DNA of 64,000 bases from a bacterium UBP14_UBA6098 (GTDB lineage Bacteria > UBP14 > UBA6098), in the NCBI GenBank assembly GCA_002428525.1, contig DIWU01000030.1, forward strand, positions 62,001 through 126,000, in the 5' to 3' direction. A program made the translations under genes and the position numbers. Numbering within the stretch: the first letter of the stretch is position 1; each line of letters begins with the position of its first letter. A model generated the notes under the pieces. It worked only from the letters and a program-made list of their open reading frames with translations, had not been told where the DNA came from and ran no database searches. Shown in pieces: positions 39,686-47,501 of this stretch.

Positions 39686-40872
39686 AAAGCATCGCCACGA
39701 ATGAATTTTTCATGTAGCGCTTTTTCGGTCTCGGCGCCGCAGGAGCTCTTAAGCACGAAGGCAATGCTGATCTGCGTCGTCTCGACCGCGTGCGGCACAA
39801 TCCCGAGGCTGTCGAGGAAGGAGACCGCCTCCGCAAGCACGCCCGGCCTGCGCGAGATCTCCTCGCCGACCATCCCGACGAGGCAAACCTCGGGATCGAC
39901 CCTCAGGCCGAACCTTTGGACGAGACCGGACAGGCTTCCGGCGTCCTTGCCCTCGGCTAAAAAGCTGACATTGAAGCCGCGCTCTGTTCTCTCGGCCCTC
40001 GAAAGGCCGAGCTGAATCCGTTCCCTCTCGGCCTCGCCGAAAAGCTCCGCGACGGCGCGGGAATCCGGCAGTTCGGCGCGGCAGAAGCAGACATCCTCCC
40101 GCCGAGAAAGGCCGACGAAGCGCGGGCGTTCCATACCACGGTTTTCGCTCATAATTCTCGTTCCTTCCCTTTCGACGAGGCTCGACGCGATGAGAAGCGG
40201 AAGCCTCGATACCCTCGCCAATTCGACCGCGCGCGAATGAATCACACCGGCGCCGAAATAGGCCAAATCGAGCGTTTCCTCGAAGGACAGCTCCTCGATC
40301 AGCCGCGCGGAGGCAACCCTGCGCGGGTCGGCGGAGAATATTCCCTCGACATCGGTATAAATCTCGCAGACCTCCGCGCCGAGGGCGACTCCGAGGGCGA
40401 CCGCGGTTGTGTCCGAGCCGCCGCGGCCGAGAGTGGTCACCTCTTTTTTGCCGGAAACCCCCTGAAAACCCGCGACTATCGCCACCGCGCCGGAGTTCAT
40501 AGTCTCGATGATCCGCGTCGGGAGGACATCGATGATCCGCGCGCGCGTATGATCGTCGTCGGTGATAATTCCGCTCTGACTTCCGGTGAAGCTGGCCGCG
40601 CGCACGCCCAATTTCCGGATGGCAATCGACAGGAGCGCCATGCTGATCCGCTCGCCGGCGGTGAGGAGCATATCGAGCTCGCGCTCGGGCGGCGCCTCGT
40701 CGATCTGTTTTGCCAGACTGATTAAATCGTCGGTGGTGTCGGCCATAGCGGAAACAACCACCGCGACATCGTCGCCGCGCCGCTTTCTCTCGACAACGCG
40801 ACGGGCGACATTCATGATCCGGCTCGTGTCCGCGACACTGGAGCCGCCGTATTTCTGGACGATTATCGCCAA
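39682..40872 (-). CDS. lysC: Aspartate kinase
   Basis: A 396-residue enzyme phosphorylating aspartate. The start is TTG (40872), giving LAIIVQKYGGSS, the family N-terminus; GGGGG lies about eight bases upstream. The longer open frame reaching 41097 overlaps another gene and is not coding. Motifs: KYGGSSVA at the N-terminus, VVVSAMADTTD, GERIS, GFQGVS and TLGRGGSDTTAVALG. The C-terminal part (about 265-396) holds two ACT domains used for feedback inhibition by amino acids. It lies between a small membrane-protein gene and asd on one transcript. Confidence 0.94.
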   Translation of the reverse strand: MAIIVQKYGGSSVADTSRIMNVARRVVERKRRGDDVAVVVSAMADTTDDLISLAKQIDEAPPERELDMLLTAGERISMALLSIAIRKLGVRAASFTGSQSGIITDDDHTRARIIDVLPTRIIETMNSGAVAIVAGFQGVSGKKEVTTLGRGGSDTTAVALGVALGAEVCEIYTDVEGIFSADPRRVASARLIEELSFEETLDLAYFGAGVIHSRAVELARVSRLPLLIASSLVEREGTRIMSENRGMERPRFVGLSRREDVCFCRAELPDSRAVAELFGEAERERIQLGLSRAERTERGFNVSFLAEGKDAGSLSGLVQRFGLRVDPEVCLVGMVGEEISRRPGVLAEAVSFLDSLGIVPHAVETTQISIAFVLKSSCGAETEKALHEKFIRGDAF

Positions 40873-40874
40873 AT

Positions 40875-41177
40875 CTACATCCCCCTGCGGAGAATATAGC
40901 TGAATATCAATATCGCAACGAGCGAGATAGCGGGAACCATGGTTACATAAACCTCGATATAGCCTATCAGATCGAGGCCGTGGGGATCTTGACCGATCAT
41001 CTGCTCGGTGTTCGGGAAGGCCCTTCCGTTGAAAACAAGCGCCACTATGCCGATGACGAAAGCCGCGCCCCACAGCGCCAGCGAACCCCAAAACCATGCG
41101 GGAAAGATCAAATACACGAACAGCCCCAAGAGCAAGACTCCGAGGCTGATATGGGCGTATTTGCGGGGCTTAGACAA
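40875..41177 (-). CDS. Small membrane protein, unknown function
   Basis: A 100-residue protein with three predicted transmembrane helices (about residues 10-30, 32-50 and 75-97), separated by an RAFPNTEQMIGQDPHGLDLIGYIEVY loop. TTG at 41177 is the first reasonable start; the site before it is weak. It ends three bases before the lysC TTG start, and its gene carries the GGGGG site for lysC, so the two are coupled. No family recognised. It stands in an operon of a proline peptidase and aspartate-pathway genes, which gives no strong clue to function. Confidence 0.65.
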   Translation of the reverse strand: MSKPRKYAHISLGVLLLGLFVYLIFPAWFWGSLALWGAAFVIGIVALVFNGRAFPNTEQMIGQDPHGLDLIGYIEVYVTMVPAISLVAILIFSYILRRGM

Positions 41178-41216
41178 CTTGGCCGCCGGGCATATTTTTC
41201 GTCGGGGGCGATGTTC

Positions 41217-42290
41217 TCATGAGACAATCACCTCGTCGATTCGCTTGGGGAGGCTTGTTAAAACCTCGCAGGAATCGCCGATCAGAAGCACATCGTCCTC
41301 GATTCGGACGCCGCCGAAATCGGGGATATAGACCCCCGGCTCGATCGTGACTACCGAGAACTCCGGCAGAATATTCTCCGAAAGCGAGCCTACGCGCGGG
41401 GAATCGTGGACTAAAAGCCCGAGGCCGTGGCCGAGGCCGTGACCGAAAAAATCGCCGTAACCGGCCTCTTTGATAATATCCCTCGCGACAGCGTCGAGGT
41501 TCAGCCCGATAAGGCCGGGGCGCGCGGCCCCAATCGCCGCGGCCTGAGCGGAATAGACCAGCTCGTATATCTCGCGCTGTTTTGCGGAGGGCTCTCCCAA
41601 GATCATCGTTCGCGTGATATCGCTCGCCCAGCCATCGACGAAGGCGCCGAAATCGACAGTGACGAAATCGCCGGCCTCGAGTTTTTTGTCGGCGGCTATA
41701 CCGTGAACCAGCGCGCTTCGCTTACCGCTGACGACTATCGTGTCGAAGGAGTTCTTGTCCGCGCCGGCCTTGCGCATATTGTATTCCAGCTCCGCGGCGA
41801 AATCCCGCTCGACGACGCCCGGGCGCATCATATGGAGTGTCCCCCGCCAGCCCTCCTCCGCGACGGCTATGGCTTTCCGAATCTTATCGACCTCCCCGGG
41901 GTCTTTGACCGCGCGCATATCGTTGAGGAAATCCTCCATCGGCGAAAGCTCGGCGGATTCGGGCAGAAGGCCCTTGAGCCGATCAATCGCGGCGAAGGAC
42001 ATCGACCGCTCGAAGCCGATCTTTCGAGCGCTTTGAACCTCGGGCACCGCTGTGAGGGCCTCGAAAAGAGAGCCGTTATCAGAGACGATTATCTCCGCGC
42101 CCTTAACCTCGAGCGGAGCCTGCGTTTTATAGCGAAAATCGGTGAAGAAGAAGGCCCTTTCCGCGCTGATAAAAAGAAGGCCGTTCGAGCCGGAGTATCC
42201 GCAAAGAAAGCGGACATTGGTTCTGTCGCTGATGAGCGCTGAATCGAGGCCCGCCGAGATTATTCTCGATCTGACATTGTCTATTCGCAC
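41217..42290 (-). CDS. pepP: Xaa-Pro aminopeptidase/dipeptidase (M24 family)
   Basis: A 357-residue pita-bread metallopeptidase. The N-terminal creatinase-type domain (residues 1-125) is followed by the catalytic domain with its five metal ligands: Asp in VDFGAFVDGWASDITRT (two Asp), His in GHGLGHGLGLLVHDSP, Glu in VTIEPGVYIP and Glu in GGVRIEDDV. It cleaves X-Pro bonds at peptide N-termini in the cytoplasm. It could be PepP or PepQ; the length and single N-domain fit the bacterial Xaa-Pro group. Its start overlaps by one base the end of the upstream flavoprotein gene. Confidence 0.93.
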   Translation of the reverse strand: MRIDNVRSRIISAGLDSALISDRTNVRFLCGYSGSNGLLFISAERAFFFTDFRYKTQAPLEVKGAEIIVSDNGSLFEALTAVPEVQSARKIGFERSMSFAAIDRLKGLLPESAELSPMEDFLNDMRAVKDPGEVDKIRKAIAVAEEGWRGTLHMMRPGVVERDFAAELEYNMRKAGADKNSFDTIVVSGKRSALVHGIAADKKLEAGDFVTVDFGAFVDGWASDITRTMILGEPSAKQREIYELVYSAQAAAIGAARPGLIGLNLDAVARDIIKEAGYGDFFGHGLGHGLGLLVHDSPRVGSLSENILPEFSVVTIEPGVYIPDFGGVRIEDDVLLIGDSCEVLTSLPKRIDEVIVS

Positions 42291-42883
42291 TATTTCTCCT
42301 TTTCAATCAAACTTGAAAGAAATCGTTTTCCAAAATCCGCGGCCGCACGAAGCGCCTCTTCGGGCAAATCCTTAGGCTCGCAATCTATATGCCGAAAAGA
42401 GAGCGGTTCGGGCATATCGATGAAGATACTATCGAGGAAATATTTGATTGTCAAGTTAATTCCATCGAAGGCCCGCGCGCCGCCCGAACCGGCGACCTCG
42501 ATTACCGCGGCCGGTCGCGATGGCAGGGTTTCTGCAAGAATATACTTTCGCGCCCAAAAGGGTTGGCAACGATCGACGAGTGCTTTGGCTTGCGAGGGGA
42601 TACCGTAAAAATAGGACGGAGTCGCGATAGCGACGGCATCGACAGACTCGAGTAGCTCGCGAACACGAGGCATATCGTCGGCGATCGGGCATGGCGCTCC
42701 GCTGAAGCAAGTTTCGCAGGCGATACAGGGCTCGATGTTCAGCTCTATCGGCCAAAGACTTATCACCTCGACGCCGGCCTCCGCCGCGCCGGCTAAAGCG
42801 ACCTCGAGAAGGCGCGAGCTGTTGGAATCGCGCCTCGGGCTGAGGTGAAGGGCAAGTAATCTTTTTTGTGCTTTTTCATTCAT
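42290..42883 (-). CDS. NAD(P)H-dependent FMN / iron-sulfur flavoprotein-like oxidoreductase
   Basis: A 197-residue flavodoxin-fold protein. The FMN-binding segment ALHLSPRRDSNSSRLLE and the PSYFYGIPSQAKALVDR element are typical of the NADPH-dependent FMN reductase group. It also has CIACETCFSGAPCPIADDM (about residues 53-71), the compact cysteine motif of iron-sulfur flavoproteins (C-x2-C-x2-C-x4-C is the classical form; here the spacing is CxxC-x5-C). It probably serves as a small electron carrier or reductase. It starts 21 bases from the divergent murJ gene, so control elements must lie within coding sequence. Confidence 0.82.
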   Translation of the reverse strand: MNEKAQKRLLALHLSPRRDSNSSRLLEVALAGAAEAGVEVISLWPIELNIEPCIACETCFSGAPCPIADDMPRVRELLESVDAVAIATPSYFYGIPSQAKALVDRCQPFWARKYILAETLPSRPAAVIEVAGSGGARAFDGINLTIKYFLDSIFIDMPEPLSFRHIDCEPKDLPEEALRAAADFGKRFLSSLIEKEK

Positions 42884-42904
42884 AATTGTTTATCCTAATC
42901 GCCA

Positions 42905-44509
42905 ATGGACGAACGAAGAAAAATCGCGGTTTCCGCAATAATGGTCGGCCTCGGGACGCTTGTCTCGCGGGTGTTCGGGCTATTGAGAGAGGTGGCGATG
43001 GCCGCTGTCTTCGGGACCGGTGTCGCCGCGGACGCCTTCTCGGTGGCTTTTCGCTTCCCGAATCTGCTTCATAACCTTGTCGGCGAGGGCTCGCTCTCGG
43101 CGGCCTTTCTGCCGAAATTCACCGAGGTCGAACAACGCGAGGGCCCGGAGGCGGCCTATCAGATGGCCTCGGCGGTTTTCAGCGCCCTTTTTGTCGCACT
43201 TATATTGATCTGCGCCGCCGGTATTGTCTTTGCGCCGACGCTTATAAATCTAATGGTAATCGGCTGGCAGGACGACCTGCCGAGGCGGCTTCTTGCTGTC
43301 AAGCTCGTGCGAATCCTCTTCGGGTTTGCCGGGTTTATGGGCCTTTCGGCCTACTGTCAAGCGATTCTCAACGCCCGTCGAAGGTTCTTCGTAAGCTCTG
43401 TCGCGCCGGCCTTCATGAACCTCTTCTGGCTCGTCGGAGCGGTGGTCGCAGGCTATTTCGTTTCCACTGAGACCTCGCGAATAGAGACCGTCGCTGTTTT
43501 CGTGGTTCTCGGAAGCTCGTTTCAGTTCCTGTGGCAGTTTATTTGGATTCGCCGGCTCGGATGGCGCTTCTCGTGGTCGGTGCGCTCGCGGTTGCGCGAA
43601 CTGGTCGAGGTTGGCCTGCTTTTATTGCCGGGGCTACTCGCGCTGGCCTCACATCAGATTAACTACTTTGCCGATGTGCTTCTGGCCTCGCTACTTCCGG
43701 GCGGAAGCGTAAGCTCGCTGACCTACGCCAACCGCCTGCTGTTTCTGCCCTTGGGGCTGGTCGGTTACGCCATCGCGACGGCTACGCTCCCCAGTCTGTC
43801 GATGTCCGCGGCGCTTCAAGAGCGCGACAAGCTCGCGAGGCTTCTCTCATATACCGCCCGATCGATATTCACTCTGCTTCTGCCCATCGCTTTCGCGGCT
43901 GTGACTCTAAGGACGGAGATTGTCTCGCTTCTGTTCGAGCGGGGGAGCTTCGATGCGGCGCGCTCTACTCCCATGGTCGCCTCGGCGCTGATGTGTTATA
44001 TGATCGGCCTGCCGTTCTTCGGCCTCACACGCGGTCTGACGCAGGGTTTCTATGCCCTGAAAAACACCCTTCTCCCCGTGCTGATAACCGCCTTCGGGGT
44101 GGTGATAAATATCGAGCTGAGCATGATCTTCATGTTCTACTTCGACCACGCCGGCTTGGCCCTCGGGACGAGCTTAACGGGCATATTCACCACGGTGATG
44201 TTGCTTTTCAATATCAAGAAACTGCTCCCCGAGATGAGGATTCGGCCGATCGTGTCGAACCTGTTGAGGGTGACTGTCGCCGGAGGCCTCAGCGCGCTGA
44301 CCGCATGGCTTTTCGTGATCGACTTCTCCGGCGAAATTCAGACGAACATACCGCTTTTGACGAAATCCCTGAAACTCGCACTTCCATGCGCGTTGTATTT
44401 CGCGATCTTTCTTCTATTTTCAAAGATCCTCAATATCGTCGAGGTCGGCGAGGTCTCCTCGCGCGTCCTCAAACGGCTTTTCCGAATTAAACAAGACCGC
44501 GCTGAATAG
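42905..44509 (+). CDS. murJ: Lipid II flippase MurJ
   Basis: A 534-residue MOP-superfamily transporter with 14 predicted membrane helices. The N-terminus contains AVSAIMVGLGTLVSRVFGLLREVAMAAVFG and FRFPNLLHNLVGEGSLSAAFLPKF, the hallmark of MurJ/MviN. Conserved arginines of the cavity (Arg in SRVFGLLRE) are present. It flips lipid II for peptidoglycan synthesis. It starts 21 bases from a divergent flavoprotein gene and its 3' end overlaps endonuclease V tail-to-tail by 23 bases. No good ribosome binding site is visible. Confidence 0.95.
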   Translation: MDERRKIAVSAIMVGLGTLVSRVFGLLREVAMAAVFGTGVAADAFSVAFRFPNLLHNLVGEGSLSAAFLPKFTEVEQREGPEAAYQMASAVFSALFVALILICAAGIVFAPTLINLMVIGWQDDLPRRLLAVKLVRILFGFAGFMGLSAYCQAILNARRRFFVSSVAPAFMNLFWLVGAVVAGYFVSTETSRIETVAVFVVLGSSFQFLWQFIWIRRLGWRFSWSVRSRLRELVEVGLLLLPGLLALASHQINYFADVLLASLLPGGSVSSLTYANRLLFLPLGLVGYAIATATLPSLSMSAALQERDKLARLLSYTARSIFTLLLPIAFAAVTLRTEIVSLLFERGSFDAARSTPMVASALMCYMIGLPFFGLTRGLTQGFYALKNTLLPVLITAFGVVINIELSMIFMFYFDHAGLALGTSLTGIFTTVMLLFNIKKLLPEMRIRPIVSNLLRVTVAGGLSALTAWLFVIDFSGEIQTNIPLLTKSLKLALPCALYFAIFLLFSKILNIVEVGEVSSRVLKRLFRIKQDRAE

Positions 44510-45185
44510 TCTCCCGCTTGAACTCCGAGACCAATCTGTCGGCCGACCTCGTGGGCTCGGGCACCCGAAAGCGCCCTCCGACCGCAAGCGCTAAAGCGGC
44601 GGCATTTTCAACCGAAATAAGATGTCCGGGCGAGACGAAGATAGGCTTCGTGTTCGCGCGCGTCCGGAGGACTGTGCCGACCGGCCTTTCCCGATAAAAC
44701 AGCGGCGACGAATCGCCCCTATTTTGGCCGGGTTCGCGGTAGGTTCCGACGAGGCGGCTCTTCGCGCAACCTATCGTCGGGAGGCCGAGGAAAAGCCCGA
44801 GGTGGCTTGCGAGACCGAGCCCGCGCGGATGAGCGATCCCTTGGCCATCGGCGAAAACCGCGTCGGGGACTGTCTTCAGCCCCTCGAAAAGCCCGAGGAG
44901 GACCTCCATCTCCCGGAAGCTCAGATAGCCCGGAATATAGGGGAACCTGAGCGGCGCCTCGCCCCGAACCAACTCGAGGAGTTCGAGTTCGGGGAATGAA
45001 AGCAGAACAAGCGCTCCGAAGGCGCGTTTTCCGGCGGAATCGAAAGCGACATCGCAACCGGCGACGATTCGTAGTCTCTCGATCTTCGGCCCGCCCTCGA
45101 GAACAAGCCTTTCCGCCAGCTCGAGCTGAAGCTCGCGAGCGCGGTCGATTTGGACATCGAGGCTATGTATTCGATCGATCTTCAT
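44487..45185 (-). CDS. nfi: Endonuclease V
   Basis: A 232-residue endonuclease V, which nicks DNA near deoxyinosine and other lesions. Catalytic residues sit in AGCDVAFD (D45), FPYIPGYLSFRE (E92 and the wedge Tyr-Ile-Pro-Gly) and FADGQGIAHPRG (D113). The SRLVGTY and PIFVSPGH motifs (about residues 143 and 185) complete the family. It is followed by a Mut7-C-type protein gene upstream with a 23-base overlap, so a repair/RNA-processing module lies next to the tamAB genes. Its 3' end overlaps murJ on the other strand. Confidence 0.94.
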   Translation of the reverse strand: MKIDRIHSLDVQIDRARELQLELAERLVLEGGPKIERLRIVAGCDVAFDSAGKRAFGALVLLSFPELELLELVRGEAPLRFPYIPGYLSFREMEVLLGLFEGLKTVPDAVFADGQGIAHPRGLGLASHLGLFLGLPTIGCAKSRLVGTYREPGQNRGDSSPLFYRERPVGTVLRTRANTKPIFVSPGHLISVENAAALALAVGGRFRVPEPTRSADRLVSEFKRETIQRGLV

Positions 45186-45645
45186 TCTTACACGACAGGA
45201 TTTTCTCGAGCTCGGCCGCCGCGAGCCGGCGATGGCTTCCCTCCCAGTAAATCTTTCCGCAGTTGGGGCATCGGCGGAAGGCCTCGTGGGTTTGGAGGGT
45301 GTATTCCGGCACCCCCCCCTCGACCGATTCGCGGGAAACCTCGACAGTTCGGCCGCCGCACTCGGGGCAGAATTCGCTTTTAAAATCGGGCGCGATCCCG
45401 AAACTGCGGACTATCTCGGCGAACTGCGCGCGAAAGCCCTCTGTTTTAACAAAATAACCATTCTCGCCGGCCCTCTTCGCGAGGGCAACATCGCGGGTCA
45501 AAAGAATCCGGCCCTCCAACAGCGCACGCGCAAGCAGGGCGGAGTCCTCGCCGAGGCGGTCGTAGAGGACGTCGCAACCGACGAGCCTGAGCCATCTGGC
45601 CAGCCGCCCGAGCATAACATCCGCCACAAACCTCGGTGCGCCCAT
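45163..45645 (-). CDS. Mut7-C (PIN-like RNase) domain protein with zinc ribbon
   Basis: A 160-residue protein of the Mut7-C family. It starts at ATG 45645 sharing one base with the tamA stop (TGATG); the longer frame to 45960 is antisense-type sequence within tamA. The N-terminal PIN-like half has DVMLGRLARWLRLVGCDV, LLTRDVALAKRA, and the second half a zinc ribbon (CPECGGR at about 97 and RCPNCGKIYWEGSH at about 132). Such proteins are predicted RNases; the D and R/K positions are kept. The C-terminus ends in a basic tail. Confidence 0.88.
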   Translation of the reverse strand: MGAPRFVADVMLGRLARWLRLVGCDVLYDRLGEDSALLARALLEGRILLTRDVALAKRAGENGYFVKTEGFRAQFAEIVRSFGIAPDFKSEFCPECGGRTVEVSRESVEGGVPEYTLQTHEAFRRCPNCGKIYWEGSHRRLAAAELEKILSCKNEDRSNT

Positions 45646-47501
45646 CAGAAGGAATACATCAGCGCCAGATGCCAGTTGCTGTTCGGGCCGGAGACCGATT
45701 TGTTGGCGATCTGGTAGCCGTAGTCGAAGCGCACCGGCCCAACCGGCGTGATAATCGCGAGGCCCCATCCGGCGCCGACGCGGAAATCGCCGATTCCGAA
45801 GGCCTCGGCGTGATCCCAGACATTGCCGGCATCCATGAAGAGATGCCCCCACAGTTGCCAAACCAGCGGGGCGCGAAGCTCGAGATTCCCGAGCATCGAC
45901 AGCTTTCCGCCGACCGGCTCGCCGACCGAGGAGATCGGGCCGATAGACCTTTCCCTCCACCCGCGAACCGAGTTCGCACCGCCCATGAAGAAACGGTCGT
46001 GAATCAGGACATACTCGTCCTTTCGCCAGTTCCCCAAGACCGAGCTTTTGGCGCGCATCGCGATGATATACCTTTCTCGGAGGCTGATATATCTGCGAAA
46101 ATCGAGGACTAATTTTGTGTAATGCTTGTCGCCGCCGAAGAAATAGCCGGCCATCTCGGTCTGAGCGAGTGTATATCCGCCCTCGGTCGGGACGAAGATA
46201 TTGTCCCGCTTATCTTTGACGAGGCTGTATCCGATACTTCGAGTGAAGTATTGCCCCTCGTTCTCGAAGATTGCCTCCTGCGCTTCGGGATCGATGACAT
46301 CGTAAATTCCGGCGATCTCGAAGACCATATAGACCGTATGCGAAAGCTGAGTCGTCGGTTTATATGAGCCGCTGAGGTTGACACCGACGAGCTGGATTGT
46401 ATATTGCGGGATCTTCGTCGAGTTCGCCGGTTCGTAATAGGGGTTCAGAGTGACGGGTATCTTGCGTTTGAATATATAGGGTTCGGTGTATCTGAACTCG
46501 ATTCGGTTGTTGAGGTTCGACCAGCTGGTGATGATATCGGAGAAGCGTTTTTGTTCGGTATCCAGTCTCCAGTCGGAGGACAGTTGAAGTGAAAGCTCTC
46601 TGCCCGTGCCGAAGAGATTGCGGTGCCCCCATTCGGCGCCGAACTGGCTTACGAAGTCGTAAACCCCGTCGTTTCCGGTTCCGATCGAGAGCCCTGTCCA
46701 TCGCGGCGACCGCTCGATGAGCGTGATATTGTAATCGAGCGTCTCGGGGTTTGCCGCCTCGGCCGGCTCGATCACGACCGCCGAGAAAAGGCCGGTGCCG
46801 TAAAGCGATTCCCTGCTCGAGGTGACCTTCGAGATATCGTAGGGAGCCCCGCGTTCGATCTCGAGTTCCCTTTCGACAACCGGCGGCACAGTCAGCGCCA
46901 AGCCGGATATAGTCGTTTCGCCGAAATAGGCGTATCGGCCGAAATCGACCGCAAACTTGGCATCGACAGTGCTATCGGCCTTCTCGAAGCTCATTTCGGC
47001 GGTCGCGTAGGGATAGCCGAGCTCCTGTATAAATCTGCGGAGTTTCCGCGCGTCGGCCTGAAGCATTTTAGGATCGACCGGCCGGCCGATCTTGGAGTCG
47101 AGACGCGAAAGAAGCTCGGCCGAGGAAATGTGCGGCGAAACCTCGCCGATGATCTCGGCGGACTTGAGTGTATATCTTCCGCCCTCTTCGATGAATATAT
47201 TGATATAGGCGCAATCGCCCTCGAGGTGGGCATTCGCGTTGACCTTGACATCGAGATAGCCGGCGGAGCGGTAATAATCCTCGATTATCTTGAGGTCTTT
47301 CTCGAGCTGGCGCGGCTTGAAGGACGGTCGTTTGCCGACGAGCTTATGATACCACGGCGCTTCCTGAGTTCGGATAAGCTTTTTGAGCTTCCAGTCGGCG
47401 AGTTCCTCGTTGTCAAAGACAGCGATCCCGCAGACCTTCGTCTGCGAAAGAACCACGCCGGCGAAAACAAGCGCCGCTATTATCTTTCTTAATATTCCCA
47501 T
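45645..47501 (-). CDS. tamA: TamA/BamA-like Omp85 outer-membrane protein
   Basis: A 618-residue protein: signal peptide (residues 1-19), about three POTRA domains (about residues 25-270; YYRSAGYLDVKVN, IQELGYPYATAEMSF, YFGETTISGL) and a 16-strand barrel with the lid-lock motif MGGANSVRGWRERSIGPI (about residue 505) and a C-terminal MYSF-type last strand. Three POTRAs and the adjacent tamB upstream support TamA rather than BamA (which usually has five). It acts in outer-membrane biogenesis with TamB. Its ATG lies within the last codons of tamB; a 13-base overlap couples them. Confidence 0.87.
   Translation of the reverse strand: MGILRKIIAALVFAGVVLSQTKVCGIAVFDNEELADWKLKKLIRTQEAPWYHKLVGKRPSFKPRQLEKDLKIIEDYYRSAGYLDVKVNANAHLEGDCAYINIFIEEGGRYTLKSAEIIGEVSPHISSAELLSRLDSKIGRPVDPKMLQADARKLRRFIQELGYPYATAEMSFEKADSTVDAKFAVDFGRYAYFGETTISGLALTVPPVVERELEIERGAPYDISKVTSSRESLYGTGLFSAVVIEPAEAANPETLDYNITLIERSPRWTGLSIGTGNDGVYDFVSQFGAEWGHRNLFGTGRELSLQLSSDWRLDTEQKRFSDIITSWSNLNNRIEFRYTEPYIFKRKIPVTLNPYYEPANSTKIPQYTIQLVGVNLSGSYKPTTQLSHTVYMVFEIAGIYDVIDPEAQEAIFENEGQYFTRSIGYSLVKDKRDNIFVPTEGGYTLAQTEMAGYFFGGDKHYTKLVLDFRRYISLRERYIIAMRAKSSVLGNWRKDEYVLIHDRFFMGGANSVRGWRERSIGPISSVGEPVGGKLSMLGNLELRAPLVWQLWGHLFMDAGNVWDHAEAFGIGDFRVGAGWGLAIITPVGPVRFDYGYQIANKSVSGPNSNWHLALMYSF

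Noticed and set aside
39682..41097. Aspartate kinase with a 75-residue N-terminal extension
   Set aside because: The extension overlaps the 40875-41177 membrane-protein gene in another frame and is basic and low in hydrophobics; the family N-terminus begins at TTG 40872.
45645..45960. A 265-residue form of the Mut7-C protein starting at 45960
   Set aside because: The N-terminal 105 residues are Arg/Gly-rich out-of-frame sequence of tamA; the ATG at 45645 joins the tamA stop and begins the conserved domain.
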